DNA of 64,000 bases, from contig LUJO01000028.1 of assembly GCA_001689405.1 (NCBI GenBank), positions 4,078 through 68,077 of the forward strand, read 5' to 3'. Source of the stretch: Candidatus Homeothermus arabinoxylanisolvens. Lineage in GTDB: Bacteria; Bacteroidota; Bacteroidia; Bacteroidales; Muribaculaceae. Made by a program: the position numbers and the translations under genes. This document shows positions 43,179 through 52,127 of the stretch, piece after piece; within the stretch, counting starts at the first letter, position 1; every line of letters starts with the position of its first letter. The notes below the pieces were generated by a model, which saw only the letters and a program-made list of their open reading frames with translations, did no database searches and had not been told where the DNA came from.

Positions 43179-44612
43179 TTATCGGTTTACGTAGACTTTG
43201 TATTCACCCGGAGCGAGCGACGAGGGAAATGCCTCAGATGCACCGGTAAAGAAGTTTATCGTGGTCTCGTTGGCGGCGGGTGTGTTGCCGGTATATTTCA
43301 CTTCCGCATTCTCCTTGCCGAGATTGACAAACACATATACACATGTGTTGTCGACTGCGCGGCTGAATATGTACAGGTTGTCATCGGTTGTGGGATAACG
43401 TACTATCTCTCCTCCGTTGACTCCGGCCTGCAGTGCGGGCTGTGTATGCTTCAGATGGTTGAGCTTCTTGTAAAATTCGAAGTAGCTGTTACGGGGTTCC
43501 CATACGGGGGGAGTGTCTTTCTTGAAAAACTCAAGGGCGCGGTTAAGGCCTGTCTCCTGACCGGTATATATGAGCGGCATGCCCGGAAGCGTATAGCTAA
43601 GCACGGCGAAAGCGTCGGCGAGGTTGCCGAGGCGCTCCTGTTCGGTGCCCTCCCATGAGTTGAGGTCATGATTGGTTATCATGTTCATCAGATAGGTGTC
43701 GCGCGGATATTCGAGCTTCTGTACGGCAAGCAGCGAGTCGATGTCTGCGGCATGCTTCTCGGGGAATGTGCGCATGTTGCCCTGCGCGTCTTTGAAAGTA
43801 TACTGGCCGGCAGTGGCGGCTATCTCGCTGAAAAGGTCTTTCATAGGCCAGTTATAGCCCATGTTGAAGCCGTTTTTCTGAAGTTCAGGTTTGCTGGCTT
43901 CGGCAAGCATGAATACCTCCTTCACAGAGTCGAGTTGCGGACGGGTCTCGTCCCAGAAGTCGGTAGGCACTTCTCCGGCCACGTCGCAGCGGAAACCGTC
44001 GACATCGGCTTCGGTGAGCCAGAACTTGAATGCATCTACCATGGCGCTACGCATCTCTTTGTTGTCGTAGTCGAGTTTGTATACGTCGGTCCAGTCATAG
44101 GGGCCGTACATCTCGCCGGCCTCGTTCTTGGCGTACCAGTCGGGGTGTTCGCTTACCCATGCGTTGTCGCGGCTTGTGTGGTTGGGCACCCAGTCAAGTA
44201 TGACTTTCATGCCGAGGTCATGGGCTTTTTTGACGGTGTTTTTAAATTGTTCGATTGTGCCGAACTCCGGATTGAACGCCTTATAGTCGCGCACGGCATA
44301 GTAGCTGCCGAGTTCGCCTTTCTTTCCATCCTGCGATATGGGATAGACAGGCATGAACCACAATATGTCCACGCCGAGCTCTTTTAATCGCGGAAGCTCT
44401 TTGTCAAACGCCGTTATAGTGCCGCTGTCGGTGTACTGGCGCAAATTCACTTCGTAGATGACGGCATTGCGGCTCCAGTCGGGCTGTTTTACTGTCGTGA
44501 GGGTGCTGTCGGCGGCTTCCTGAGCCTTATCCGATTTTTTCTTTTGTGTACATGCTGCTACTATGAATGTGAACATACCGGCGGCAAGAAATAGAAATAA
44601 AAACTTTTTCAT
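43179..44612 (-). CDS. Lipoprotein GH13 alpha-amylase family enzyme
   Basis: The 477-residue protein has a lipobox at VAACTQ (lipidated Cys near residue 21) and a complete GH13 barrel: VIYEVNLRQYTDSGTITAF, ILDWVPNHTSRDN, the nucleophile in DVDGFRCDVAGEVP, general acid in VFMLAEASKPE and the third acid in MITNHDLNSWEGT. The C-terminal domain is a short beta sandwich. As a lipoprotein it likely sits on the outer membrane or in the periplasm and acts on alpha-glucans. It shares a divergent promoter region with the GH31 gene. Confidence 0.93.
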   Translation of the reverse strand: MKKFLFLFLAAGMFTFIVAACTQKKKSDKAQEAADSTLTTVKQPDWSRNAVIYEVNLRQYTDSGTITAFDKELPRLKELGVDILWFMPVYPISQDGKKGELGSYYAVRDYKAFNPEFGTIEQFKNTVKKAHDLGMKVILDWVPNHTSRDNAWVSEHPDWYAKNEAGEMYGPYDWTDVYKLDYDNKEMRSAMVDAFKFWLTEADVDGFRCDVAGEVPTDFWDETRPQLDSVKEVFMLAEASKPELQKNGFNMGYNWPMKDLFSEIAATAGQYTFKDAQGNMRTFPEKHAADIDSLLAVQKLEYPRDTYLMNMITNHDLNSWEGTEQERLGNLADAFAVLSYTLPGMPLIYTGQETGLNRALEFFKKDTPPVWEPRNSYFEFYKKLNHLKHTQPALQAGVNGGEIVRYPTTDDNLYIFSRAVDNTCVYVFVNLGKENAEVKYTGNTPAANETTINFFTGASEAFPSSLAPGEYKVYVNR

Positions 44613-44644
44613 CTTTAAATCGCTTGATTATATGGTTAACATCG

Positions 44645-44672
44645 CAAAGATACATTAAATTTCGTATATTTG
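44645..44672. promoter_or_regulatory. Back-to-back -7 elements of the GH13 and GH31 genes
   Basis: TATCTTTG on the minus strand (44645-44652) lies 33 bases before the GH13 ATG. TATATTTG on the plus strand (44665-44672) lies about 31 bases before the GH31 ATG. The two boxes are separated by 12 bases, so a single regulator could serve both genes. Neither has a clear -33 element, which would fit activator dependence. Confidence 0.5.
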
Positions 44673-44702
44673 CATGTCTCTATTAATTAAAGCCATAAAT
44701 CG

Positions 44703-47096
44703 ATGAATGTAAGAATGAAAATCACGGCAGCCATATTGTCGGCGATGATGCTGATGCCTGCTGCCATTGTAAATGCGTCGGCCAAGTCCGATTCCGCATC
44801 AGGGACGGTTACGGTTAATGCCGTGTCAGGTCGTCAGGTGACTGTGAAGGCTGTCGATGACTGCATAATCCAAGTTATCAATACGGCTCCGGGCGAGACT
44901 GCCGCTGCCACACAGGCAGTGGTTTTGACGCCGCAGAAATTTGACGGACGGCTTGTAGACGACGGGCGTTCGGTGACATTGTCGTTGCCATCAGGCCTCA
45001 GGGCTGTGGTCGACGCAGTGAGCGGAAAGGTTGTGTTTGATGCCGCGGACCGTGTGTTGCTTACCGATGACGGAGGCCGGAAAGACGCCGCCGGCGACTG
45101 TGTGCTCACACTTGTCCCCGGGGTAGGCGGACGTTTTTACGGTGCCGGAGAGCGCGGTCACAGTCTTGCCCTCGACGGCGACACTCTTGTCATGTATAAC
45201 CGCCAGAATTATGGATATACCGAGGGCGATCCCCGCATAAACCAGATGAACATATGTGTGCCCATGTTTGTCAGCTCACAGGGCTACGGAGTGCTTTTCG
45301 ACGACTACGCAGCCGCACGGATGACGCTTGGCGATACAATAACATATTGTACCGAGAACAAAGCTCCGGTGTCATACTACATGATCTACGGCGGTGGCTC
45401 TGTAGCCGGAGTCACCGACCGGTATTCGGCCCTGACAGGACGTCAGCCGCTGCCCCCCTTCTGGTCGCTCGGCTACATAACGTCTAAGTATGGTTACAAG
45501 ACAGAGGCCGAGACACGCGGCGTGATCGATACTCTTAAGACCGCCGGCTATCCTGTGGACGGTGTGGTTCTCGACCTGTACTGGTACGGCAAGGAGACCG
45601 ACATGGGACGTCTCGAATGGAACAAGGAGCAGTGGCCGCAGCATGAAAAGATGCTTGCCGACCTTAAAAAAGAGGGTGTGAACACTGTCATAATATCGCA
45701 GCCTTATATAAATAAGATAGGTGCTATCGATAATTACAATCTGCTTGCATCGCAGGGTATGCTGACTAAAGATGCGGCGGGCAAGATAAACGATGTCACC
45801 ACATGGGTTGGCGAGGCCGGCATGTTTGATGTGGCCAACCCCGATACGCGCCGCTGGCTTCGCGAGCGCTACCGTAAGCTGACCGACGAAGGAGTGGCCG
45901 GCTGGTGGGGCGACCTCGGCGAACCGGAAGTGCATCCCGAGACCATCGTCCATGCCAACGGTGAGACCGCACGTGAGTACCACAACGTATACGGCAATGT
46001 GTGGAGCTCGATAATATATGACCTGTTCCGCGACGAGTATCCCGACACACGTCTTATGACACTCATGCGCGGCGGCACTGCCGGATTGCAGCGTTACAGT
46101 GTGTTTCCGTGGTCAACCGATGTGTCGCGCTCTTGGGGCGGCCTTCAGCCTCAGGTGAAGATTATGCTTAACTCCGGACTAAGCGGTCTGGGCTACATGT
46201 CACATGACGTAGGCGGGTTTGCTATTGACGAAGCCGCTCCAATCGATCCGGAACTTTATGTTCGTTGGGTGCAGCTCGGTACGTTTTCTCCCGTACTGCG
46301 CACTCATGCCCAGCGTTTCGCAGAACCGTATTGCTATCCCGGACAAGCCGACATACTGCTTGACCTTGTCAAGACCCGTTATCGTTGGTTGCCTTACAAC
46401 TACACTTTGGCATATGAGAATTCAGCCAAAGGCTACCCGCTCGTACGTCCGCTGAACTTTGATGTGGCGGCCGACTCGCTTCTTGACAATGTCACCGACC
46501 AGTATCTGTGGGGTAGCGAGGTCATGGTGGCTCCGGTGCTTGAAAAGGGGGCAACGTCGCGCAGTGTCATAATACCTTCCGGCGAGTGGGTCGACTATAA
46601 TAACCCGTCAGTCACATATGTCGGTCCTGACACGATTGTTTACAAAGCTCCGCTTGAGGTACTTCCGCTCTTTGTGCGTGCCGGAGCTTTCATACCGCAG
46701 TCTGACTATGCTATGGAAAATACCGGCGATTACGATGCTTCGCGCTATACCGTGCTGTACTATCCGCGCGGCGATGTCGACAGCGAGTACATAATGTATG
46801 AGGATGACCGTGTATCGCCGTCATCATTGGTGAACGGACAGTATGTGCTCATATCATTTGCCGGCAGCTCCGACAGCGACCGTACTTTGATCGAGGTAAA
46901 TGCCGACGGAGGATACACCGGAGCGCCCGATGTACGTGAGTTTACATTTGTCATGCCCGGTCTTGCGGGGGCATACAGCAGTCTGTTTGTAGACGGCAAG
47001 CGGCAAAGCTTCATGGATGATGAAAAAAATTGCATTTTTAAAATAAAATATGATTCGTACAAACCCCTGAAAATAGAGCTGTTAAAGAAAAAGTAA
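44703..47096 (+). CDS. Exported GH31 alpha-glucosidase family enzyme
   Basis: The 797-residue protein has a signal peptide (MKITAAILSAMMLMPAAIVN), a beta-rich N-terminal domain and a GH31 barrel with the catalytic nucleophile in GWWGDLGEPEVHPE (about residue 405) and acid/base in YMSHDVGGFAID (about residue 500). The long PYNYTLAYENSAKGYPLVRP and PVLEKGATSRSVIIPSGEWV segments are also typical of GH31. It probably releases glucose or an alpha-linked sugar in the periplasm. It is divergent from the GH13 lipoprotein gene and ends before a strong terminator. Confidence 0.93.
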   Translation: MNVRMKITAAILSAMMLMPAAIVNASAKSDSASGTVTVNAVSGRQVTVKAVDDCIIQVINTAPGETAAATQAVVLTPQKFDGRLVDDGRSVTLSLPSGLRAVVDAVSGKVVFDAADRVLLTDDGGRKDAAGDCVLTLVPGVGGRFYGAGERGHSLALDGDTLVMYNRQNYGYTEGDPRINQMNICVPMFVSSQGYGVLFDDYAAARMTLGDTITYCTENKAPVSYYMIYGGGSVAGVTDRYSALTGRQPLPPFWSLGYITSKYGYKTEAETRGVIDTLKTAGYPVDGVVLDLYWYGKETDMGRLEWNKEQWPQHEKMLADLKKEGVNTVIISQPYINKIGAIDNYNLLASQGMLTKDAAGKINDVTTWVGEAGMFDVANPDTRRWLRERYRKLTDEGVAGWWGDLGEPEVHPETIVHANGETAREYHNVYGNVWSSIIYDLFRDEYPDTRLMTLMRGGTAGLQRYSVFPWSTDVSRSWGGLQPQVKIMLNSGLSGLGYMSHDVGGFAIDEAAPIDPELYVRWVQLGTFSPVLRTHAQRFAEPYCYPGQADILLDLVKTRYRWLPYNYTLAYENSAKGYPLVRPLNFDVAADSLLDNVTDQYLWGSEVMVAPVLEKGATSRSVIIPSGEWVDYNNPSVTYVGPDTIVYKAPLEVLPLFVRAGAFIPQSDYAMENTGDYDASRYTVLYYPRGDVDSEYIMYEDDRVSPSSLVNGQYVLISFAGSSDSDRTLIEVNADGGYTGAPDVREFTFVMPGLAGAYSSLFVDGKRQSFMDDEKNCIFKIKYDSYKPLKIELLKKK

Positions 47097-47116
47097 AAAT
47101 ATTTTTCAAAAAAATA

Positions 47117-47153
47117 TCGGGACGCATGAACCATTTATGCGTCCCGACGTTTT
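47117..47153 (+). terminator. Intrinsic terminator of the GH31 gene
   Basis: TCGGGACGCAT (47117-47127) pairs perfectly with ATGCGTCCCGA (47137-47147), followed by CGTTTT. It lies 20 bases after the stop codon. Confidence 0.85.
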
Positions 47154-47221
47154 ATAGGTACATAGCAAAATTACTTTTTCCATTGCAAGAAATGTGATAA
47201 TGATTGGTTTATTATCAGGCA

Positions 47222-47246
47222 AGGCGATACCGTGATGGCATCGCCT
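47222..47246. terminator. Second hairpin downstream of the GH31 gene
   Basis: AGGCGATACC and GGCATCGCCT form a 10-base stem with one mismatch around GTGAT. CGCTTATTTTA follows on the plus strand. It is less strong than the first terminator and could mark an old gene boundary. Confidence 0.35.
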
Positions 47247-47295
47247 CGCTTATTTTATGTAGTACCGCAACCCCGGTCGGTATGTCGTACAACTT

Positions 47296-47406
47296 TTAAA
47301 TTGACGGTTCGAACTTCTGACGAAACATCCAAGCGAATGCACGGTTGAGACGTTGTTCACCGTATTGGTAATGATTGACGGGTACAAGCTCGAAAAAACA
47401 GCCGAC
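47296..47406 (-). pseudogene. Possible protein-coding relic of about 36 codons
   Basis: The minus strand reads a short open frame whose translation (ELVPVNHYQYGEQRLNRAFA and the following WMFRQKFEPSI) looks like the end of a real protein. A TGA stop lies upstream and there is no start codon. No family is recognised. The relic lies between the GH31 terminators and the cytoplasmic GH13 gene. Confidence 0.25.
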
Positions 47407-47409
47407 CTG

Positions 47410-48795
47410 TCATGACAATCTTACAAGCTCGGGAATATAGCCCTTGACATCTATGGGTGTGTCGGTGCCGGGAATTGTCACTGAAGCGTCACGGTCGGCA
47501 AACACCATGGCTACTCTATTGCCAGTAGCTTCATCATGTCTGATGACAACAAGTATTTCGGCATCACCAAGCCTGTACCGGTCAAACTCCTGTTCTCCGC
47601 GCCACATAGCCGGATTGTCGCGCCGAAACTCCATGACCTTCTTGACATAATCGTGAAGACGACGTTCGCGGTCATCGTCAGGCGAAAGGTGTCCGCCGGT
47701 ACGTGAGGCATTGTCGGGCTGTGCTCCGTCACAATCCCTTGACAGATCGGCAAACTCGTCACCATAATACAATGTCACCGGACCGCGATAACCGGCCAGT
47801 ATAGCAAAACGGGTCATAAGATTTATCTCATTGTCGCCGTCGTAAAAATTATCGGCTACCCGTACCCCGTCATGATTCGTCAGAAAGAGGTTAGGCAGCA
47901 CATCATCGGGAGCGTAGCCCCGGTCAGAAGGCGATGAATATATTTTAATCACGTCATCCCATCCGTTTTCAAGACCTCCGGAGTCAGCGTCGCCCATAGA
48001 ACCGCTTATAAGCTGCTTGCCGTCAAAATCAAACGCGCTCTTCAGGCCGCCGTCGCGATACACACGCGAACTTATGCCGCCCGCATCGCTCCAGTCCTCG
48101 CCCACCATATATCCGAGTATACCCCACTGTTTACCTTCATTTCTACGTCTGTCACAAAGGTTGCGTACGGCTTCTGAAATCTCGCACCAATAGTTATGAC
48201 CGTCCTGACAAAGCTGATATGCTTGGTCGAAACGCCATCCGTCTATATCAAACCTGTCAATCCAGTAAGTGGCAACCTCGCGGAAATAATCAAGCGATTC
48301 GGGATACTTCACATTGCCTGTGCCGCCGTCCTCGCCGCGGTCACTGTAGGCAGGTGTTGAATCAATGACAAATCCGGACGGAGAGGGCGACTTGACCCCG
48401 CCATGGTGTCCGAACACTCCGTCGAGAAATACATATAATCCTCTCTCATGAGCTTTATCGACGAGTTCACGCAAGTCATCCTCCGTACCGAAGTGCGGAT
48501 CTATTTTAAAATAGTCATTGGCAAAATATCCTGAAGCTTGTAACTTTTCACCGCCGTCGGCTTCAGAACTGTCAAATACAGGGGTCAGCCATATGGCATT
48601 GACTCCAAGATCGCTGATATAATCAAGCGCATCAATAACACCCCTGAGATTGCCGTTTTTACGTTCGCCGTCAGGGCCCCAAAGCTCATTATATCCGTCG
48701 GCACCCTCCTCGCTATGTAGAAAAGAGCCGACCATTACCTGATAGATAGTCAACGCACGCCAGTCGCTTTCAGGTTTAAGATTAGTCGATTTCAT
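47410..48795 (-). CDS. Cytoplasmic GH13 alpha-amylase family enzyme
   Basis: The 461-residue protein has no signal peptide. It starts with the GH13 barrel ALTIYQVMVGSFLHSEEGAD, then VNAIWLTPVFDSS, VFLDGVFGHHG, the nucleophile in FDIDGWRFDQAYQLC, general acid in YMVGEDWSDAG and third acid in FLTNHDGVRVADN. The C-terminal domain is a small beta sandwich. It is distinct from the lipoprotein GH13 and would act on internal maltodextrin or a disaccharide. A perfect palindrome lies 36 bases before its start. Confidence 0.92.
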   Translation of the reverse strand: MKSTNLKPESDWRALTIYQVMVGSFLHSEEGADGYNELWGPDGERKNGNLRGVIDALDYISDLGVNAIWLTPVFDSSEADGGEKLQASGYFANDYFKIDPHFGTEDDLRELVDKAHERGLYVFLDGVFGHHGGVKSPSPSGFVIDSTPAYSDRGEDGGTGNVKYPESLDYFREVATYWIDRFDIDGWRFDQAYQLCQDGHNYWCEISEAVRNLCDRRRNEGKQWGILGYMVGEDWSDAGGISSRVYRDGGLKSAFDFDGKQLISGSMGDADSGGLENGWDDVIKIYSSPSDRGYAPDDVLPNLFLTNHDGVRVADNFYDGDNEINLMTRFAILAGYRGPVTLYYGDEFADLSRDCDGAQPDNASRTGGHLSPDDDRERRLHDYVKKVMEFRRDNPAMWRGEQEFDRYRLGDAEILVVIRHDEATGNRVAMVFADRDASVTIPGTDTPIDVKGYIPELVRLS

Positions 48796-48830
48796 AATCA
48801 GATCATTAAATTTTCACGTAACTTTTCGCA

Positions 48831-48844
48831 CAATATCGATATTG
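48831..48844. promoter_or_regulatory. Perfect 14-base palindrome before the cytoplasmic GH13 gene
   Basis: CAATATCGATATTG is an exact inverted repeat located 36 bases upstream of the GH13 ATG, where an operator for a dimeric regulator could sit. The remaining intergenic sequence to 48994 is AT-rich with no gene. Confidence 0.4.
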
Positions 48845-48943
48845 GATTGACAGAAAAACGGAAAACCGACATTCATGGTTGAATATGAAAATTCAAATAA
48901 TTTAAATTTATGTTACTAAAGTCACGGATAAAAGGGCGGTAAT

Positions 48944-48976
48944 TTTGTCACAACCGAAAAACTTGCACTATCTTTG
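48944..48976 (+). promoter_or_regulatory. Promoter of the BACON-like lipoprotein
   Basis: TTTG (48944-48947), 21 bases, then TATCTTTG (48969-48976) followed by C. The spacing and both boxes fit consensus. The ATG at 48995 is 18 bases downstream. Confidence 0.7.
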
Positions 48977-48994
48977 CTTTGTTAAACAACCGAT

Positions 48995-49354
48995 ATGAAA
49001 AATATAAGACTTTATACAGCGGCTCTCGTCGCGGCGGCTATGTGGCTGACATCATGCAGTCACAGCGATGACGGCCCTACAGACCTCGAAGTCGGACGTA
49101 CGGAGATGCTTTTCCCTTCTACGGGAGCTTCGCAGACACTTATAGTACGTTCAATAACACAGCCTGCGGCCCGTACCGATGCCGCGTGGCTTAAAGCCGG
49201 CACCGTGGCCCCTTCGGGCAACGGCAATATCATGTGGGGTGTGCCGCTGACAGCAGCGCCAAATTCCGGAGTAGCACGCACAGCCACCCTTACCATATCG
49301 GCCGGAGAAAACTCCGTTGACGTCAAAGTAACTCAACCGGCAGCCACTGACTGA
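48995..49354 (+). CDS. Small lipoprotein with a BACON-like domain
   Basis: The 119-residue protein has a lipoprotein signal (AAMWLTSCSH; Cys at about residue 21) and a single domain with the BACON pattern: LEVGRTEMLFPSTGASQTL, then a W in DAAWLKAG and a C-terminal TATLTISAGENSVDVKVTQP. BACON domains are common on Bacteroidetes surface proteins and often bind glycans or mucin. Here the domain is isolated. It converges on trmD. Confidence 0.85.
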   Translation: MKNIRLYTAALVAAAMWLTSCSHSDDGPTDLEVGRTEMLFPSTGASQTLIVRSITQPAARTDAAWLKAGTVAPSGNGNIMWGVPLTAAPNSGVARTATLTISAGENSVDVKVTQPAATD

Positions 49355-49366
49355 CGTAAACGTACG

Positions 49367-50044
49367 CTACTCGTCAAGCAGACCGGGACGCAGACGTCGT
49401 GTACGCTCGACCGCCTGCTCATGTCGCCACTCGTCAATGCGCGCCTGATGCCCGGACAGCAAAATATCAGGCACGGTCCAGCCGTTGTATTCAGCCGGCC
49501 GCGTGTAGATGGGCGGAGCCAGAAGATTGTCCTGAAACGAATCGCTCAACGCGCTCTGCTCGTCGCCTATCGCTCCCGGTATAAGCCTTACTATGGCGTC
49601 GGTTATGACAAGCGCCGGCAGCTCGCCGCCTGTAAGAACATAGTCGCCTATGGTGATTTCACGGGTCACGAGATGCTCGCGTATGCGATAGTCCACACCC
49701 TTGTAATGGCCGCACAGTATAATGATATTCTCAAGCATCGACATGCGGTTGGCCATAGGCTGGGTAAGCTGTTCTCCGTCAGGCGACGTGAATATCACCT
49801 CATCATAGTCGCGTTCGCTCTTAAGCATACTTATGGCGCGGTCCACAGGCTCAATCTGCATCACCATACCGGCCTCCCCCCCGAAAGGATAGTCATCGAC
49901 CTTGCGGTGCTTGTTGGTAGTATAGTCGCGCAGGTTATGTACGACAATCTCGGCAAGCCCCTTGTCCTGCGCACGTTTCAATATAGAGCATCCGAGCGGC
50001 GACTCCAGCATCTCGGGCAGCACTGTAAGTATATCAATTCTCAT
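49367..50044 (-). CDS. trmD: tRNA (guanine-N1)-methyltransferase
   Basis: TrmD methylates G37 next to the anticodon of proline, leucine and arginine tRNAs, preventing frameshifts. The 225-residue protein starts MRIDILTVLPEMLESPLG, has YPFGGEAGMVMQIEPVD, the trefoil-knot SAM site around ILCGHYKGVDYRI, and YVLTGGELPALVITDAIVRL. The length is normal. It is transcribed alone, without the rpsP-rimM-rplS neighbours usual in other phyla. Confidence 0.97.
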   Translation of the reverse strand: MRIDILTVLPEMLESPLGCSILKRAQDKGLAEIVVHNLRDYTTNKHRKVDDYPFGGEAGMVMQIEPVDRAISMLKSERDYDEVIFTSPDGEQLTQPMANRMSMLENIIILCGHYKGVDYRIREHLVTREITIGDYVLTGGELPALVITDAIVRLIPGAIGDEQSALSDSFQDNLLAPPIYTRPAEYNGWTVPDILLSGHQARIDEWRHEQAVERTRRLRPGLLDE

Positions 50045-50079
50045 TGCCGTTGAAAAAATCAGTCAAACTTATTAGCATG

Positions 50080-50087
50080 CAAAGATA
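50080..50087 (-). promoter_or_regulatory. trmD: Candidate -7 element for trmD
   Basis: The minus strand reads TATCTTTG, an exact TAnnTTTG, about 36 bases before the ATG. The -33 element is weak. Confidence 0.45.
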
Positions 50088-50211
50088 GCTATAACGATGA
50101 AATTGACATTAAATAATTATATAAAAGGTTATTTTCTCGAACAATAATGCGCCATTCTTGCTTTTCAATAAACACGACACATACTGCTACAGACGGCCCG
50201 ATTTTATTAAA

Positions 50212-50248
50212 AATATCTAATACGGAAAAAATTCCGTATTTTGATATT
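50212..50248. promoter_or_regulatory. Extended inverted repeat upstream of pckA
   Basis: AATACGGAA (50219-50227) pairs with TTCCGTATT (50232-50240) across four bases, and the flanking AATATC (50212-50217) and GATATT (50243-50248) continue the dyad. It lies just upstream of the -7 box at 50268 and covers the expected -33 region, so it is a candidate operator or activator site. Confidence 0.5.
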
Positions 50249-50267
50249 GAGATTAAAAAAAAGTAGC

Positions 50268-50275
50268 TAACTTTG
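50268..50275 (+). promoter_or_regulatory. pckA: Candidate -7 element for pckA
   Basis: TAACTTTG followed by C is an exact match about 65 bases before the ATG. The -33 is ambiguous: ATTG ends 18 bases upstream and TTTG 24 bases upstream, both inside the dyad. Confidence 0.55.
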
Positions 50276-50339
50276 CATGTGTTAAATAGGATAGTTACAA
50301 AATTCAAGAAAACAAATAATATCAATATACTCAAATTTA

Positions 50340-51959
50340 ATGTCTAACAAAATGAGCAAAATCGATCTTACCCGGTACGGTATCAGCGGTACCACCGAAA
50401 TCATCCACAACCCCTCCTACGAGGAGCTCTTCAAAGAAGAAACTCTTCCTTCTCTCGAAGGATATGAAAAAGGTGTAGTTACCGAACTTGATGCCGTAAA
50501 CGTTATGACCGGCGTATATACCGGCCGTTCGCCCAAAGACAAGTTCATCGTTATGGACAACAACTCGAAGGACACCATCTGGTGGACTACTCCCGAGTAT
50601 CCCAACGACAACAAACCCGCTTCAGAAGCTACTTGGAAAAGCGTTAAGGAACTTGCCGTAAACGAGCTCTCAAACAAGCGTCTTTTTGTTGTCGACGGTT
50701 TCTGCGGCGCCAACAAGGACTCTCGTATGGCCGTTCGCTTTATCATGGAAGTTGCTTGGCAGGCTCACTTCGTGACAAACATGTTTATTCGTCCTACAGC
50801 CGAGGAGCTCGCCAACTTCGAGCCCGACTTCGTTGTATACAACGCTTCCAAGGCAAAGGTAGAAAACTATAAGGAACTCGGCCTCAACTCCGAGACCGCA
50901 GTTGTGTTCAACATCACCAGCCGCGAGCAGGTTATCCTCAACACTTGGTACGGCGGCGAGATGAAGAAAGGTATGTTCTCGATGATGAACTACTTCCTTC
51001 CCCTCAAGGGCATCGCTTCAATGCACTGCTCGGCCAACACCGACCTCGAAGGCAAGAACACAGCTATCTTCTTCGGTCTTTCCGGAACCGGCAAGACTAC
51101 CCTTTCAACCGACCCCAAGCGTCTGCTTATCGGTGATGACGAACACGGATGGGATGACAAGGGCGTGTTTAACTTCGAAGGCGGCTGTTATGCAAAAGTC
51201 ATCAACCTCGACAAAGAGTCAGAGCCCGACATCTACAAGGCTATCCGCCGCGACGCTCTTCTTGAGAACGTCACTGTAGACGGTGAAGGCAAAATCGACT
51301 TCGCTGACAAGAGCGTGACCGAAAACACCCGCGTATCTTATCCTATCGACCACATCGAAATGATTGTACGCCCCGTTTCCGCAGGTCCGGCTGCCAAGAA
51401 CGTCATCTTCCTTTCCGCCGATGCATTCGGAGTACTTCCTCCCGTATCGATCCTTACTCCCGAGCAGACCAAGTACTACTTCCTCTCCGGCTTCACCGCC
51501 AAGCTCGCAGGTACAGAACGCGGCATCACCGAGCCTACTCCTACTTTCTCGGCTTGCTTCGGTCAGGCATTCCTCGAACTCCATCCTACCAAATACGCTG
51601 AAGAACTCGTTAAGCGCATGGAGCAGAGCGGTGCCAAGGCTTATCTCGTGAACACCGGCTGGAACGGCACAGGCAAGCGTATCTCGATCCGCGACACCCG
51701 CGGCATCATCGACGCTATCCTCAACGGCGCTATCCTGAAAGCTCCGACCAAGAAGCTCCCCATCTTCGACTTCGAGATTCCTACCGAACTCACCGGAGTC
51801 GCTACCGACATCCTTGATCCGCGCGACACTTACGCTGACGCCAAGGATTGGGAAGTTAAGGCTCACGACCTTGCCAACCGCTTCATCAAGAACTTCAACA
51901 AGTACACTACCAACGAAGCCGGCAAGGCACTTGTTGCAGCAGGTCCCCATATCGACTGA
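50340..51959 (+). CDS. pckA: Phosphoenolpyruvate carboxykinase (ATP)
   Basis: This enzyme interconverts oxaloacetate and phosphoenolpyruvate with ATP/ADP. In Bacteroidetes it can run toward oxaloacetate, fixing CO2 on the way to succinate. The 539-residue protein has VYTGRSPKDKFIVMD, the active-site lysine/histidine region, Walker A FFGLSGTGKTTLSTDPKR (about residues 243-260), GDDEHGWDDKGVFNFEGGCY (metal-binding) and a C-terminal GWNGTGKRISIRDTRG. Codon choice (many CTT/CTC, GTT) looks adapted to high expression. A long leader with an inverted repeat precedes it and a strong terminator follows. Confidence 0.97.
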   Translation: MSNKMSKIDLTRYGISGTTEIIHNPSYEELFKEETLPSLEGYEKGVVTELDAVNVMTGVYTGRSPKDKFIVMDNNSKDTIWWTTPEYPNDNKPASEATWKSVKELAVNELSNKRLFVVDGFCGANKDSRMAVRFIMEVAWQAHFVTNMFIRPTAEELANFEPDFVVYNASKAKVENYKELGLNSETAVVFNITSREQVILNTWYGGEMKKGMFSMMNYFLPLKGIASMHCSANTDLEGKNTAIFFGLSGTGKTTLSTDPKRLLIGDDEHGWDDKGVFNFEGGCYAKVINLDKESEPDIYKAIRRDALLENVTVDGEGKIDFADKSVTENTRVSYPIDHIEMIVRPVSAGPAAKNVIFLSADAFGVLPPVSILTPEQTKYYFLSGFTAKLAGTERGITEPTPTFSACFGQAFLELHPTKYAEELVKRMEQSGAKAYLVNTGWNGTGKRISIRDTRGIIDAILNGAILKAPTKKLPIFDFEIPTELTGVATDILDPRDTYADAKDWEVKAHDLANRFIKNFNKYTTNEAGKALVAAGPHID

Positions 51960-51986
51960 TAACAATCCCGTAAATTCCGATAGAAA

Positions 51987-52015
51987 CCGGAGGCGCAATC
52001 GCCTCCGGTTTTTTT
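51987..52015 (+). terminator. Strong intrinsic terminator of pckA
   Basis: CCGGAGGCG (51987-51995) and CGCCTCCGG (52000-52008) form a perfect nine-base stem around CAAT, followed by seven T residues. Confidence 0.92.
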
Positions 52016-52050
52016 ATATAGATACACGATGCATCAGCGGTCATTCAGCA

Positions 52051-52058
52051 TATTTTTG
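52051..52058 (+). promoter_or_regulatory. Candidate -7 element before the broken fucosidase gene
   Basis: TATTTTTG matches TAnnTTTG and lies about 70 bases before the ATG at 52128. No good -33 element was found. Confidence 0.35.
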
Positions 52059-52127
52059 TATTTTTACAAAATACAGCACGCGCAGACCATTCTTTATAGA
52101 CGTGCCTAATTTTTCAATACTAAAATC

